Positions 1-6,794 are shown, numbered from the stretch's first letter. The stretch is 7,840 nt of DNA from Desulfobacteraceae bacterium (GCA_030638935.1 DAOWDR010000255.1:1-7840), one strand, 5' to 3'. Notes: a model not told the origin generated them from the letters alone. A program made the numbers and translations.

Positions 1-87
1 AAGACCCTTACCATTGATGCCGATTTTGTTACAAAACAGTTGATGGATATTGTTGAAGACCAGGATTTAAGCAGGTATATCCTATGA
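1..87 (+). CDS. hslU: HslU C-terminal end (ATP-dependent HslUV protease ATPase subunit), partial
   Basis: Only the last 28 codons are in the window; the gene begins upstream. The reading frame is open from base 1 and ends with the residues DQDLSRYIL before TGA. This closely matches the conserved C-terminal tail of HslU (E. coli ends in LSRFIL), which is known to insert into pockets of the HslV peptidase ring and activate it. HslU is the AAA+ unfoldase that feeds cytoplasmic proteins to HslV. The stop codon overlaps the argB start in an ATGA arrangement, which suggests co-transcription and translational coupling. The identification rests on the short tail plus the position next to argB, so it is good but not certain. 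Confidence 0.82.
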   Translation, partial: KTLTIDADFVTKQLMDIVEDQDLSRYIL

Positions 88-962
88 CCAACACCGTTGC
101 AGACATATTGATCGAGGCCCTTCCCTATATTCAGAATTTTTCCACCAAGACCGTTGTGATCAAATATGGCGGCCATGCCATGGTGGATGAAGGGTTGAAA
201 CGGGATTTTGCCAATGATATTACCCTGTTAAAATATATCGGGATCAAACCTGTGGTGGTCCACGGCGGTGGTCCCCAGATTAACAAGGTGCTGGATGCCA
301 TGGGCATAACCACAACTTTTATCCGGGGTATGCGCTACACCGATGATGCCACCATGGATGTGGTGGAAATGGTGCTGGGCGGAAAAGTGAACAAGGATAT
401 CGTGGCCAGGATCAACCGGGAAGGCGGGAACGCCGTGGGTCTTACCGGAAAGGACGGGGGGCTTATCACTGCTGAGAAAATGAAGATTTACCTCCAGGAA
501 GACGAAAGCAAACCACCGGAGATCATTGATCCGGGCATGGTGGGGAGTGTTACACAGGTCAATCCTGCAATTTTACATACCATGACCGATAACGGATTTA
601 TTCCCATTATTGCACCGGTAGGCATTGGGAAAAATGGTGAAACCTATAACATCAATGCCGATTTGGTGGCCTCGAAAATTGCTTCCGCCCTAAATGCCGA
701 ACGCCTTATCCTGGTGACCGATGTGGACGGAGTCCTTGATTCTGATCAGAAACTGATTTCTTCCATTACCGACAGGGAAATTGCTGAGCAGATTGCCGAT
801 GGCCGTATCAAAGGGGGGATGATCCCCAAGGTGGAATGTGCCCTTGATGCCCTGAAAAACGGTGTGCAAAAATCCCACATCATCAATGGCAAAACACCCC
901 ATGCTGTTCTGCTGGAGCTGTTCACGGATTCAGGAATAGGAACCCAGGTGTTTGTGGGATAA
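84..962 (+). CDS. argB: Acetylglutamate kinase
   Basis: N-acetyl-L-glutamate kinase phosphorylates N-acetylglutamate with ATP, the second step of arginine synthesis, in the cytoplasm. The 292-residue protein has the full amino acid kinase fold: KYGGHAM at residues 27-33 with the phosphate-binding K27, VVHGGGPQ at 58-65, the substrate-binding R84 in GMRYT, NINAD at 189-193, and K249 in GGMIPK. About 26 residues precede the kinase core, including EALPYIQNF; this N-terminal helix is typical of hexameric, arginine-inhibited enzymes. H265, E278 and G284 sit where the arginine-binding residues lie in that class. Feedback inhibition by arginine is therefore inferred. The ATG overlaps the hslU stop by 4 bases, and a weak AGG lies about 8 bases upstream, fitting translational coupling. 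Length is normal for the family. Confidence 0.97.
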   Translation: MTNTVADILIEALPYIQNFSTKTVVIKYGGHAMVDEGLKRDFANDITLLKYIGIKPVVVHGGGPQINKVLDAMGITTTFIRGMRYTDDATMDVVEMVLGGKVNKDIVARINREGGNAVGLTGKDGGLITAEKMKIYLQEDESKPPEIIDPGMVGSVTQVNPAILHTMTDNGFIPIIAPVGIGKNGETYNINADLVASKIASALNAERLILVTDVDGVLDSDQKLISSITDREIAEQIADGRIKGGMIPKVECALDALKNGVQKSHIINGKTPHAVLLELFTDSGIGTQVFVG

Positions 963-1000
963 TTAAAGGATCAATCAATATAAAGAATTAAGGCGATACT

Positions 1001-2191
1001 ATGAATTCTATCAATAAAACCAATGAGTTTGTCTTCCAAACCTATCTTCGCCGGGGAAAGGCATTTGTACGGGGGGAGGGGAGCACCCTCATTGATGAAG
1101 AGGGAAAAGCCTATACTGATTTTTTAGCCGGCATTGCAGTCTGTAATCTGGGGCATTGCCATCCTAAAATTACCCGGGCCATTGAAAATCAGGCCAAAAC
1201 CCTGGTCCATGTGTCCAACCTTTTTTATACCGCCCCCCAGGCCGACCTTGCGGCGGCTCTTGTGGAAAAAAGCTTTGCAGACCGGGCCTTTTTTGCCAAT
1301 TCCGGAGCAGAAGCCAATGAGGCTGCCATAAAACTAGCCCGGCGTTATTTTCAGTCAAAGGGAAATAAGAATCGATATAGGATTATCACCATGGAGCAAT
1401 CCTTCCATGGCAGGACCATGGCCACTTTATCGGCAACGGGTCAGGACAAGATCAAGGAGGGTTTCGCTCCCCTGCTCCAGGGATTTGTCCATGTTCCCTT
1501 CAACGATATTGATGCGCTCAGGCAGGCATTGGATGAAACCGTGTGTGCCGTGATGATGGAGCCAATCCAGGGAGAGGGCGGGGTGATCCCGGCTGATCCT
1601 TCATACCTGGCAAAGGTTCGCACCCTTTGTGATGAAACAGGAACCCTGCTCATATTTGATGAAATCCAGACCGGCATGGGCCGGTGCGGAACATTGTTCG
1701 CCCATGAACTCTATGGGGTTACCCCGGATATCATGACCCTTGCAAAGGCGCTTGCCAACGGGATTCCCATTGGTGCCATGGTGGCCACAAAGGATGCTGC
1801 CAAAGGATTTGATTTTGGCAGCCATGCCACCACCTTTGGGGGAACCCCCCTTGCCACGGCTGCTGCCCTGGAAGTGGTGAAAATTATTTCCGATAAGGAC
1901 TTTCTTGAAGCAGTGAATGAAAAAGGTGATTATTTTCGCCAAAAGTTAACTGAGCTCAAGGAAAAACACAGTATGATTCTTGATGTAAGAGGCAGGGGAC
2001 TGCTGGTGGGAATGGAAATTGACATTGATAAAGTTAAGGATAAGGATGCAGGATTCTTTGTGGCAAATTGTTTTAAAAAAGGCTTTATTATTAACGGAAT
2101 TCAGGATAAAATTCTTAGATTTGCACCACCCTTAATTATTGAAAAAACTGAAATAGACGGACTTGTGGCTGTTTTGGACAGCCTGTTTTAG
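1001..2191 (+). CDS. argD: Acetylornithine aminotransferase (PLP-dependent)
   Basis: This class-III aminotransferase converts N-acetylglutamate semialdehyde to N-acetylornithine using glutamate as amino donor. The 396-residue protein shows the family marks in order: DFLAGIAVCNLGHCHP at 40-55, NSGAEANE at 100-107 (cofactor phosphate contact), SFHGRT at 134-139, EPIQGEGG at 187-194, FDEIQTGMGR at 219-228 with the PLP-contacting aspartate, and the Schiff-base lysine K249 in TLAKALANG. TTFGGTPLA follows, contributing to phosphate binding across the dimer. The start is preceded by AAGG (990-993) at 7-base spacing and lies 38 bases after argB, so it is probably in the same operon. Related enzymes can also use succinyl-diaminopimelate or ornithine, but the position between argB and argF argues for ArgD. 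Confidence 0.95.
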   Translation: MNSINKTNEFVFQTYLRRGKAFVRGEGSTLIDEEGKAYTDFLAGIAVCNLGHCHPKITRAIENQAKTLVHVSNLFYTAPQADLAAALVEKSFADRAFFANSGAEANEAAIKLARRYFQSKGNKNRYRIITMEQSFHGRTMATLSATGQDKIKEGFAPLLQGFVHVPFNDIDALRQALDETVCAVMMEPIQGEGGVIPADPSYLAKVRTLCDETGTLLIFDEIQTGMGRCGTLFAHELYGVTPDIMTLAKALANGIPIGAMVATKDAAKGFDFGSHATTFGGTPLATAAALEVVKIISDKDFLEAVNEKGDYFRQKLTELKEKHSMILDVRGRGLLVGMEIDIDKVKDKDAGFFVANCFKKGFIINGIQDKILRFAPPLIIEKTEIDGLVAVLDSLF

Positions 2192-2207
2192 GCCATTTTA
2201 TAGTAAT

Positions 2208-2212
2208 AGGAG
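2208..2212 (+). promoter_or_regulatory. Ribosome binding site of argF (decides a TTG start)
   Basis: AGGAG lies 7 bases before TTG at 2220. The alternative in-frame ATG at 2163 lies inside argD, has no comparable ribosome binding site and would add 19 residues that do not resemble carbamoyltransferases. The TTG start gives a protein that begins at the usual point of the family. Confidence 0.8.
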
Positions 2213-2219
2213 ACCCAGA

Positions 2220-3134
2220 TTGAAAAAAGATTTATTATCATTGCTGGACCTTGAAAAAGGTGATTTTCAACATCTTTTCAAACGGGCCATACAGCTTAAG
2301 GAGAGGTATTCAAAGGGTATTTTTGATTCCCTATTGACAGGCAAAACTCTTGGGTTGATTTTTGATAAAAAATCCACCCGGACCAGGATTGCCTTTGAAA
2401 CGGCCATGATCCAGCTGGGCGGGCATCCCATTTATATGAGCACTCAGGACACACAGATTTCAAGAAATGAACCTGCCAAGGACACGGCCAGGGTTTTATC
2501 CCGGTATATAGACTGTTTGGCCATGAGAACCTTTGATCATGAACTGGTTGAAGAGTTTGCCCAAAGCTCCAGCATTCCAGTGATCAATGCCCTGACAGAT
2601 TCATTCCACCCCTGCCAGATTTTAAGCGACATCATGACCATTATCCAACACAAGGGCGGTTATGAAAATGTGAAGATTGCCTGGGTGGGCGACGGCAACA
2701 ATGTGGCCAATTCCTGGGTGAATGCCGCCAGTGTGCTGGGGCTCAATCTGAGACTTGCCTGCCCCGACGGCCATTCCATTCGCCGGGATATTATTGCCAA
2801 TGCCGGAGCAGATACCATGGACAATATTGTATTTACAAATGACCCTAAAGAGGCCGTTAAAAATGCAGATGTAGTCTACACCGATGTATGGGCCAGTATG
2901 GGTGAAGAAGCACAATTGGAAGGGCGTCTTAGGGCCTTTGAAGGCTTCCAGGTGAATCATGAACTATTGTCCCATGCCAAATCCGATGTATTGGTTCTCC
3001 ATTGTCTGCCGGCACACAGGGGGGAAGAAATTTCTGAACAAGTCCTTGAGGCAGAAGGGGCAGCGTTCTGGGACCAGGCTGAGAACAAACGGCATATGCA
3101 CAAAGCCATTTTGGAAAGTTTGATTTTGGCTTAA
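2220..3134 (+). CDS. argF: Ornithine carbamoyltransferase (TTG start)
   Basis: Transfers the carbamoyl group from carbamoyl phosphate to ornithine, giving citrulline in arginine synthesis; cytoplasmic, normally a trimer or multiple of trimers. From the TTG start the protein is 304 residues, typical for the family. Motifs in order: STRTR at 52-56 (carbamoyl phosphate), HPCQ at 130-133, DVWASMGEE at 222-230 (ornithine-side SMG loop) and HCLPAHRGEE at 261-270 with the conserved cysteine C262. HCLP and the SMG loop separate it from aspartate carbamoyltransferase. An ATG at 2163 would overlap argD by 29 bases and add an unrelated N-terminus, so I prefer 2220. The gene starts 28 bases after argD. 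N-acetyl- or N-succinyl-ornithine carbamoyltransferase is less likely, given the SMG loop and argH nearby. Confidence 0.95.
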   Translation: MKKDLLSLLDLEKGDFQHLFKRAIQLKERYSKGIFDSLLTGKTLGLIFDKKSTRTRIAFETAMIQLGGHPIYMSTQDTQISRNEPAKDTARVLSRYIDCLAMRTFDHELVEEFAQSSSIPVINALTDSFHPCQILSDIMTIIQHKGGYENVKIAWVGDGNNVANSWVNAASVLGLNLRLACPDGHSIRRDIIANAGADTMDNIVFTNDPKEAVKNADVVYTDVWASMGEEAQLEGRLRAFEGFQVNHELLSHAKSDVLVLHCLPAHRGEEISEQVLEAEGAAFWDQAENKRHMHKAILESLILA

Positions 3135-3150
3135 TTCTGGTTTGATTGTT

Positions 3151-3162
3151 AAAAAAAAAAAA
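3151..3162 (+). repeat. Run of twelve A in the argF-argH gap
   Basis: A homopolymer of twelve A lies in the gap between argF and argH. It is flanked by a 7-base inverted repeat, CTTAATT (3130-3136) and AATTAAG (3161-3167), with a 24-base separation. This is too weak for an intrinsic terminator: the stem is AT-rich and there is no T run after it. Slippage or DNA bending is possible; no function is shown. Confidence 0.6.
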
Positions 3163-3196
3163 TTAAGAACTCAAAATTTAGAAAGACAGGTATCCA

Positions 3197-4573
3197 ATGA
3201 GTGAAAAACTTTGGGGAGGACGGTTTTCCCAGGCAACAGACAAGCTGGTTGAAAAATTTAATGCATCCATTGACGTGGATAAAAGGCTTTATGCCAGTGA
3301 TATTACCGGCAGCATTGCCCATTTAAAAATGATGGCAAATGAATCCATCATACCTGAGGATGAGGCCGAGGCCCTGATTAAAGGGCTTGGCCGTGTGAAA
3401 TCCAAGATTGAAAAGGACGAAATCTTGTTCACCGACAGCCTGGAGGACATTCACATGCATGTGGAGGATGCCCTGGGCAAAGAAAGTGGGGATCTGGCAA
3501 AAAAACTTCATACCGGACGAAGCCGCAATGACCAGGTTGCCCTTGATATCAGGATCTACCTCAAGGAAGAAACCTTAAATATCATCCAGATGCTGAAAAA
3601 TTTTCAGAAGGCTCTGGTGGCCATGGCCGGAAAACACCTGGATGTGGTCATGCCGGGCTACACCCATATGCAGCGTGCCCAGCCAGTTCTGTTTTCCCAT
3701 CATCTCATGGCCTACTATGAAATGATCAAACGGGATGTCCAGCGATTTGAGGAGAGTCTTAAACGTGTGGATGTAATGCCCCTTGGTGCCGCAGCCCTTG
3801 CCGGCACCACCTATCCTTTGAACCGGGAGTACACAAGGCAGGTGCTTGACTTTGGAAAAGTGTCTGAAAACAGTATTGATTCCGTGTCAGACCGGGATTT
3901 TGTCATGGAATTTATTTCCCATGCCAGTATCTGCATGATTCATTTGTCGCGGCTTTCTGAAGAACTGATCCTCTGGTCATCTTCTGAATTTTCCTTTATT
4001 ACTATTTCCGACGCCTTTACCACAGGTTCCAGTATCATGCCCCAGAAGAAGAATCCGGATGTGGCAGAGCTTGTGAGGGGCAAAACAGGGCGGGTAGTAG
4101 GAAATCTTGTGTCCATTCTTACCACGATGAAATCTTTGCCCATGGCTTATAATAAGGATATGCAGGAGGACAAGGAACCGCTGTTTGATACCATAGATAC
4201 ACTGAAAATCTGTACAGAGGTTTATACACGGATGCTGCCTAATATTGAGGTCCACACAGACAGGATGAAAAATGCCTGCAAGCAGGGATTTTTAAATGCC
4301 ACTGATTTTGCCGATTATTTGGTGAACCGTGGCATGGCTTTCAGGCAGGCCCATTCCGTTGCCGGAAAAGCTGTGGCCTTTGCCCTGGCTAACAATAAAG
4401 AACTGGATGAGTTAACCCTGGATGAACTACAATCCTTCAGCGATTTGATTGAAGGGGATATCTATCATTTTATCAGCCTTGACCAAATGATTTCTCGCCG
4501 CATATCATACGGGGGAACAAGCTTTGATAATGTTGCACTCGCAGTGGAAAAAGCCGAAAAGGAGCTTAACTAG
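3197..4573 (+). CDS. argH: Argininosuccinate lyase
   Basis: Cleaves argininosuccinate to arginine and fumarate, the last step of arginine synthesis; a cytoplasmic homotetramer of the fumarase/aspartase superfamily. The 458-residue protein has normal length and all superfamily regions: KLWGGRF near the N-terminus, HTGRSRND at 105-112, GYTHMQRAQP at 154-163 containing the catalytic-region histidine H157, and the signature GSSIMPQKKNP at 277-287 on the mobile loop carrying the catalytic serine. MPQKKNP with the GGRF start distinguishes it from adenylosuccinate lyase. The ATG is preceded by AGACAGG (3184-3190) at 6-base spacing. It lies 62 bases after argF with no argG between, so its substrate must be supplied by a synthase encoded elsewhere. 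Confidence 0.97.
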   Translation: MSEKLWGGRFSQATDKLVEKFNASIDVDKRLYASDITGSIAHLKMMANESIIPEDEAEALIKGLGRVKSKIEKDEILFTDSLEDIHMHVEDALGKESGDLAKKLHTGRSRNDQVALDIRIYLKEETLNIIQMLKNFQKALVAMAGKHLDVVMPGYTHMQRAQPVLFSHHLMAYYEMIKRDVQRFEESLKRVDVMPLGAAALAGTTYPLNREYTRQVLDFGKVSENSIDSVSDRDFVMEFISHASICMIHLSRLSEELILWSSSEFSFITISDAFTTGSSIMPQKKNPDVAELVRGKTGRVVGNLVSILTTMKSLPMAYNKDMQEDKEPLFDTIDTLKICTEVYTRMLPNIEVHTDRMKNACKQGFLNATDFADYLVNRGMAFRQAHSVAGKAVAFALANNKELDELTLDELQSFSDLIEGDIYHFISLDQMISRRISYGGTSFDNVALAVEKAEKELN

Positions 4574-4575
4574 TC

Positions 4576-5010
4576 ATGGAATTTTACAAAAAACAATTTT
4601 TTCTCCTGGTGTTTCTTTTTTTGATAGTATCGTTTCTGGCACCGTCCTGCGGCAAAAAAGGGCCGCCATTGGCACCAATCAAGGAGGGCAATGTTTTGGC
4701 AGCTCCTGAAAATGTTGCATACACCCTGGAAGGAAACCAGGTAACACTGACATGGACCCATACCATTGATCCGGTCAATGCAAAACTTGCACCCGAGGCA
4801 TTTAATGTTTATATGGCCACCAAAGATTTGGATGGCTGCGAAGGCTGTCCCTTTGTCTTTGAATCGGTAGGGGTGATCCCCATGCCGGATATGGTTTATC
4901 GAAGATCCCTGGAAACAGGGCTTCTCTATTACTTCAGGGTGCAGGCCATTGGAAAAAATGAGATGAAAAGCGGTTATTCCAAAACACGCTATATAGATTT
5001 TGGAAAATGA
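4576..5010 (+). CDS. Small lipoprotein with LptM-like N-terminus and fibronectin-III-like domain
   Basis: Residues 1-24 are a lipoprotein signal: EFYKKQ, then a hydrophobic stretch at 8-22, then LAPSC with C25 as the predicted lipidated residue. The mature N-terminus CGKKGPPLAP (25-34) resembles the CGLKGP start of E. coli LptM (YifL), a small lipoprotein known to help LptD assembly in the outer membrane. Unlike the short disordered tail of LptM, residues about 42-142 look like one fibronectin type III domain: APENV, QVTLTW at 55-60, FNVYM at 76-80, and YYFRVQAI at 118-125 followed by SGYS. A CEGC pair (C88, C91) sits in a loop. The gene starts 2 bases after argH, with AAGGAG (4559-4564) 11 bases upstream, and overlaps folK by 4 bases. 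The lipoprotein call is firm; the function is unknown, and a role in outer-membrane assembly is only inferred from the motif. Confidence 0.85.
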   Translation: MEFYKKQFFLLVFLFLIVSFLAPSCGKKGPPLAPIKEGNVLAAPENVAYTLEGNQVTLTWTHTIDPVNAKLAPEAFNVYMATKDLDGCEGCPFVFESVGVIPMPDMVYRRSLETGLLYYFRVQAIGKNEMKSGYSKTRYIDFGK

Positions 5011-5513
5011 TGGAACCAAAGTTTACAGCCTTTTTGAGTATCGGCTCAAATAAAGGGGGAAAAAAAGAAAACCTAAACCAGGCCATTGATTGTCTTAACC
5101 AACACAAAATGATCAGGGTTATTGAGGTCTCTTCTTTTTACAGGACACAACCCCAGAATTTTGAAGACCAGGACTGGTTTATAAATGCAGCCTTAAAAAT
5201 TGAAACCCCTGCTGAACCTGAAGGGTTGCTGGATATTTTAAAACTAATTGAACACTCCCTTGATAAAGAAGGAAAGTCCTTTAGATTTGGACCAAGGATT
5301 ATTGATCTGGATATTATTTTTTATCAAAACTTGATACTTAAAACAGATCGTCTTGAAATTCCCCATCCCAGGATGCAGGAACGGTGCTTTGTGCTGAGAC
5401 CCATGTGTGATATAGAAGCAAAAATAATTCATCCGGTGTTAAATAAAACCATGGAACAATTGTTAAAGAAAATAGAAAAACAAAAAAGCCAGGAGGTCAT
5501 CCTTCTGGACTAA
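5007..5513 (+). CDS. folK: 2-amino-4-hydroxy-6-hydroxymethyldihydropteridine pyrophosphokinase (HPPK)
   Basis: Transfers pyrophosphate from ATP to 6-hydroxymethyl-7,8-dihydropterin, the step before dihydropteroate synthase in folate synthesis. The 168-residue protein has the whole HPPK pattern: LSIGSNKGGKKENL at 10-23, SSFYRTQP at 42-49, DWFINAAL at 56-63, the signature RFGPRIIDLDII at 93-104 with the magnesium-binding D100 and D102, and IPHPRMQERCFVLRP at 118-132. It is a stand-alone HPPK, with no FolB or FolP fusion. The start is ATGATG at 5007/5010; the first ATG overlaps the lipoprotein stop, so coupling is likely, and no strong ribosome binding site is seen. The two possible starts differ by one residue. 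The last codons lie in a hairpin (5489-5508) next to the following gene's ribosome binding site. Confidence 0.96.
   Translation: MMEPKFTAFLSIGSNKGGKKENLNQAIDCLNQHKMIRVIEVSSFYRTQPQNFEDQDWFINAALKIETPAEPEGLLDILKLIEHSLDKEGKSFRFGPRIIDLDIIFYQNLILKTDRLEIPHPRMQERCFVLRPMCDIEAKIIHPVLNKTMEQLLKKIEKQKSQEVILLD
5489..5508. promoter_or_regulatory. Hairpin at the end of folK, terminator-like on the minus strand
   Basis: CCAGGAGG (5489-5496) and CCTTCTGG (5501-5508) form an 8-base stem with one G-U pair and the loop TCAT. On the plus strand no T run follows, so it should not stop the operon transcript. Read on the minus strand, the stem is followed by CTTTTTTG and another T run, which looks like an intrinsic terminator for antisense RNA. 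The same CCTT can alternatively pair with the ribosome binding site of the next gene. The structure is seen in sequence; any function is inferred. Confidence 0.4.
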
Positions 5514-5518
5514 GGAGG
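5511..5518 (+). promoter_or_regulatory. Strong ribosome binding site of the transaldolase gene
   Basis: TAAGGAGG is a full-length anti-16S match. It includes the folK stop codon (TAA, 5511-5513) and lies 5 bases before the ATG at 5524. It is the best ribosome binding site in the window, suggesting that the transaldolase is made at a higher rate than its neighbours. Confidence 0.85.
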
Positions 5519-5523
5519 CGTGC

Positions 5524-6174
5524 ATGAAATTTTTTATTGATACAGCCAATATCGATCAGATCAAAGATGCCAGCAACATGGGGATGGTGGATGGGGTTAC
5601 CACCAATCCCTCCTTGATTGCCAAAGAAGAAGGTGAGTTCAAGGAGATCATCGCCAATATATGCAAGATCGTACAGGGCCCTGTGAGCGCCGAGGTCATC
5701 AGTCTTGAGTATGAGGGCATGGTTACAGAGGCACGGGAGCTTGCTAAAATAGCCGATAATATTGCCGTTAAGATTCCCATGACCGTGGAAGGCCTAAAAG
5801 CTGTAAAAACTCTGTCCAACGAAGGCATAAAAACCAATGTCACCCTTGTTTTTTCTGCCTTGCAGGCATTGATGGCTGCAAAGGCCGGTGCCACATACGT
5901 ATCCCCTTTTGTAGGACGCATCGATGATCTGGCCCAGGAAGGCATGGACCTGGTTGAAGAGATTGTTCAGATCTATGCAAATTATGATTTTGATACCCAG
6001 ATAATTGTGGCCAGTGTGAGAAACCCGTTGCATGTTTTAAATTCTGCTTTGATTGGGGCTGACATCGCAACCATCCCCCATGGGGTCTTAAAAAAGCTTG
6101 CAGCCCATCATATGACCGATAAGGGTATTGATGCATTTATGGCGGACTGGAACAAAAAAATGGATGATAAATGA
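5524..6174 (+). CDS. tal: Short-form transaldolase (FSA/TalC-type family)
   Basis: Class I Schiff-base enzyme of about 216 residues, the usual size of the small transaldolase / fructose-6-phosphate aldolase family. It would move dihydroxyacetone units between sugar phosphates in the non-oxidative pentose phosphate pathway. Seen: FIDTANIDQIK at 4-14, GVTTNPSL at 24-31, VSAEVIS at 54-60, VKIPMT at 82-87 with Schiff-base lysine K83, NVTLVFSALQA at 105-115 and YVSPFVGRIDD at 125-135. At the position of Y131 of E. coli FsaA this protein has F129, and at Q59 it has E57. Phe at that place is the transaldolase state, as in TalB F178, so I favour transaldolase over fructose-6-phosphate aldolase. The gene follows folK by 10 bases and overlaps pgsA by 4. 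Its role next to folate and lipid genes is probably just operon packing. Confidence 0.92.
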   Translation: MKFFIDTANIDQIKDASNMGMVDGVTTNPSLIAKEEGEFKEIIANICKIVQGPVSAEVISLEYEGMVTEARELAKIADNIAVKIPMTVEGLKAVKTLSNEGIKTNVTLVFSALQALMAAKAGATYVSPFVGRIDDLAQEGMDLVEEIVQIYANYDFDTQIIVASVRNPLHVLNSALIGADIATIPHGVLKKLAAHHMTDKGIDAFMADWNKKMDDK

Positions 6175-6737
6175 TGACCTGGTCACAAAAAATAAAAGAA
6201 GTGGTCTTAACCCCTAATTTTATGACTCTTTCCAGAATTGTAGCCGTACCAATCATTGTGGTGCTCCTGATGTCAGAATCCAGGATTACTACCTTTATCG
6301 CAGCAGTCCTATTTTCCCTGGCATCCATCACAGACTATTTTGACGGATATCTGGCAAGGACCCTGGGCCTTGTAACAAAACTTGGTAAGATTCTGGATCC
6401 CCTTGCCGATAAACTGCTGGTTTCTTCCACCTTGGTGATGTTGGTATCCCTTGGGTTTATGCCGGGCTGGATTGCCTGTGTGATAATCGGCAGGGAATTG
6501 GCTGTAACAGGATTGCGGTGTGTGCTTATTGAAAACAAACAGGATGTGGCAGCCTCCTGGTTGGGGAAGTATAAGGTTGGCTTTCAGATAGCAGCCATCA
6601 TACCCTTGACCCTGCATTATTCCTATTTGGGGATCAATTTTAATGCCATTGGGGGCCTTTTCCTCTATGGAGCACTCCTGTTCACGATTTGGTCGGGCTT
6701 TGATTATTTTATAAAGGCAAGAAAATTTTTATTTTGA
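6171..6737 (+). CDS. pgsA: CDP-diacylglycerol-glycerol-3-phosphate 3-phosphatidyltransferase
   Basis: Makes phosphatidylglycerophosphate from CDP-diacylglycerol and glycerol-3-phosphate, the committed step to phosphatidylglycerol and cardiolipin, in the inner membrane. The 188-residue protein carries the complete CDP-alcohol phosphotransferase motif at 55-80: D55, D58-G59, A62-R63, G72, D76 and D80 with the expected spacing, where the aspartates bind metal. LTPNFMTLSRI at 13-23 is the usual amphipathic start (commonly PN-xxT-xxR). About six membrane segments are visible, roughly 20-34, 40-54, 82-97, 99-118, 135-150 and 159-177. The start is ATGATG at 6171/6174; the first overlaps the transaldolase stop, and only a weak ribosome binding site is seen. 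tRNA-Gly and tRNA-Cys follow, the same context as E. coli pgsA, which supports PgsA over other family members. Confidence 0.95.
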   Translation: MMTWSQKIKEVVLTPNFMTLSRIVAVPIIVVLLMSESRITTFIAAVLFSLASITDYFDGYLARTLGLVTKLGKILDPLADKLLVSSTLVMLVSLGFMPGWIACVIIGRELAVTGLRCVLIENKQDVAASWLGKYKVGFQIAAIIPLTLHYSYLGINFNAIGGLFLYGALLFTIWSGFDYFIKARKFLF

Positions 6738-6748
6738 TCAATTTCTTA

Positions 6749-6777
6749 TTGACAAAATAGGGGCATCCAGATATAAA
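6749..6777 (+). promoter_or_regulatory. Sigma-70-type promoter of the tRNA unit
   Basis: TTGACA (6749-6754) and TATAAA (6772-6777) are separated by exactly 17 bases, close to the housekeeping consensus. Transcription would begin around 6784, roughly 10 bases before the tRNA-Gly gene. No terminator is seen after pgsA, so read-through from the upstream operon may also contribute. Confidence 0.85.
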
Positions 6778-6794
6778 TCTCTTCTGTTTGCTGA

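Noticed and set aside
3130..3167. Terminator between argF and argH
   Set aside because: The inverted repeat is 7 AT-rich bases with a 24-base loop and is followed by no T run, so it should not stop transcription.
4570..5019. Minus-strand open frame of 149 codons opposite the lipoprotein gene
   Set aside because: The plus-strand frame has a signal peptide, lipobox, ribosome binding site and tight operon spacing; the antisense frame has none and is a shadow.
5840..6136. Minus-strand frames of 98 and 129 codons opposite the transaldolase gene
   Set aside because: Shadows of a clear, motif-complete plus-strand enzyme gene.
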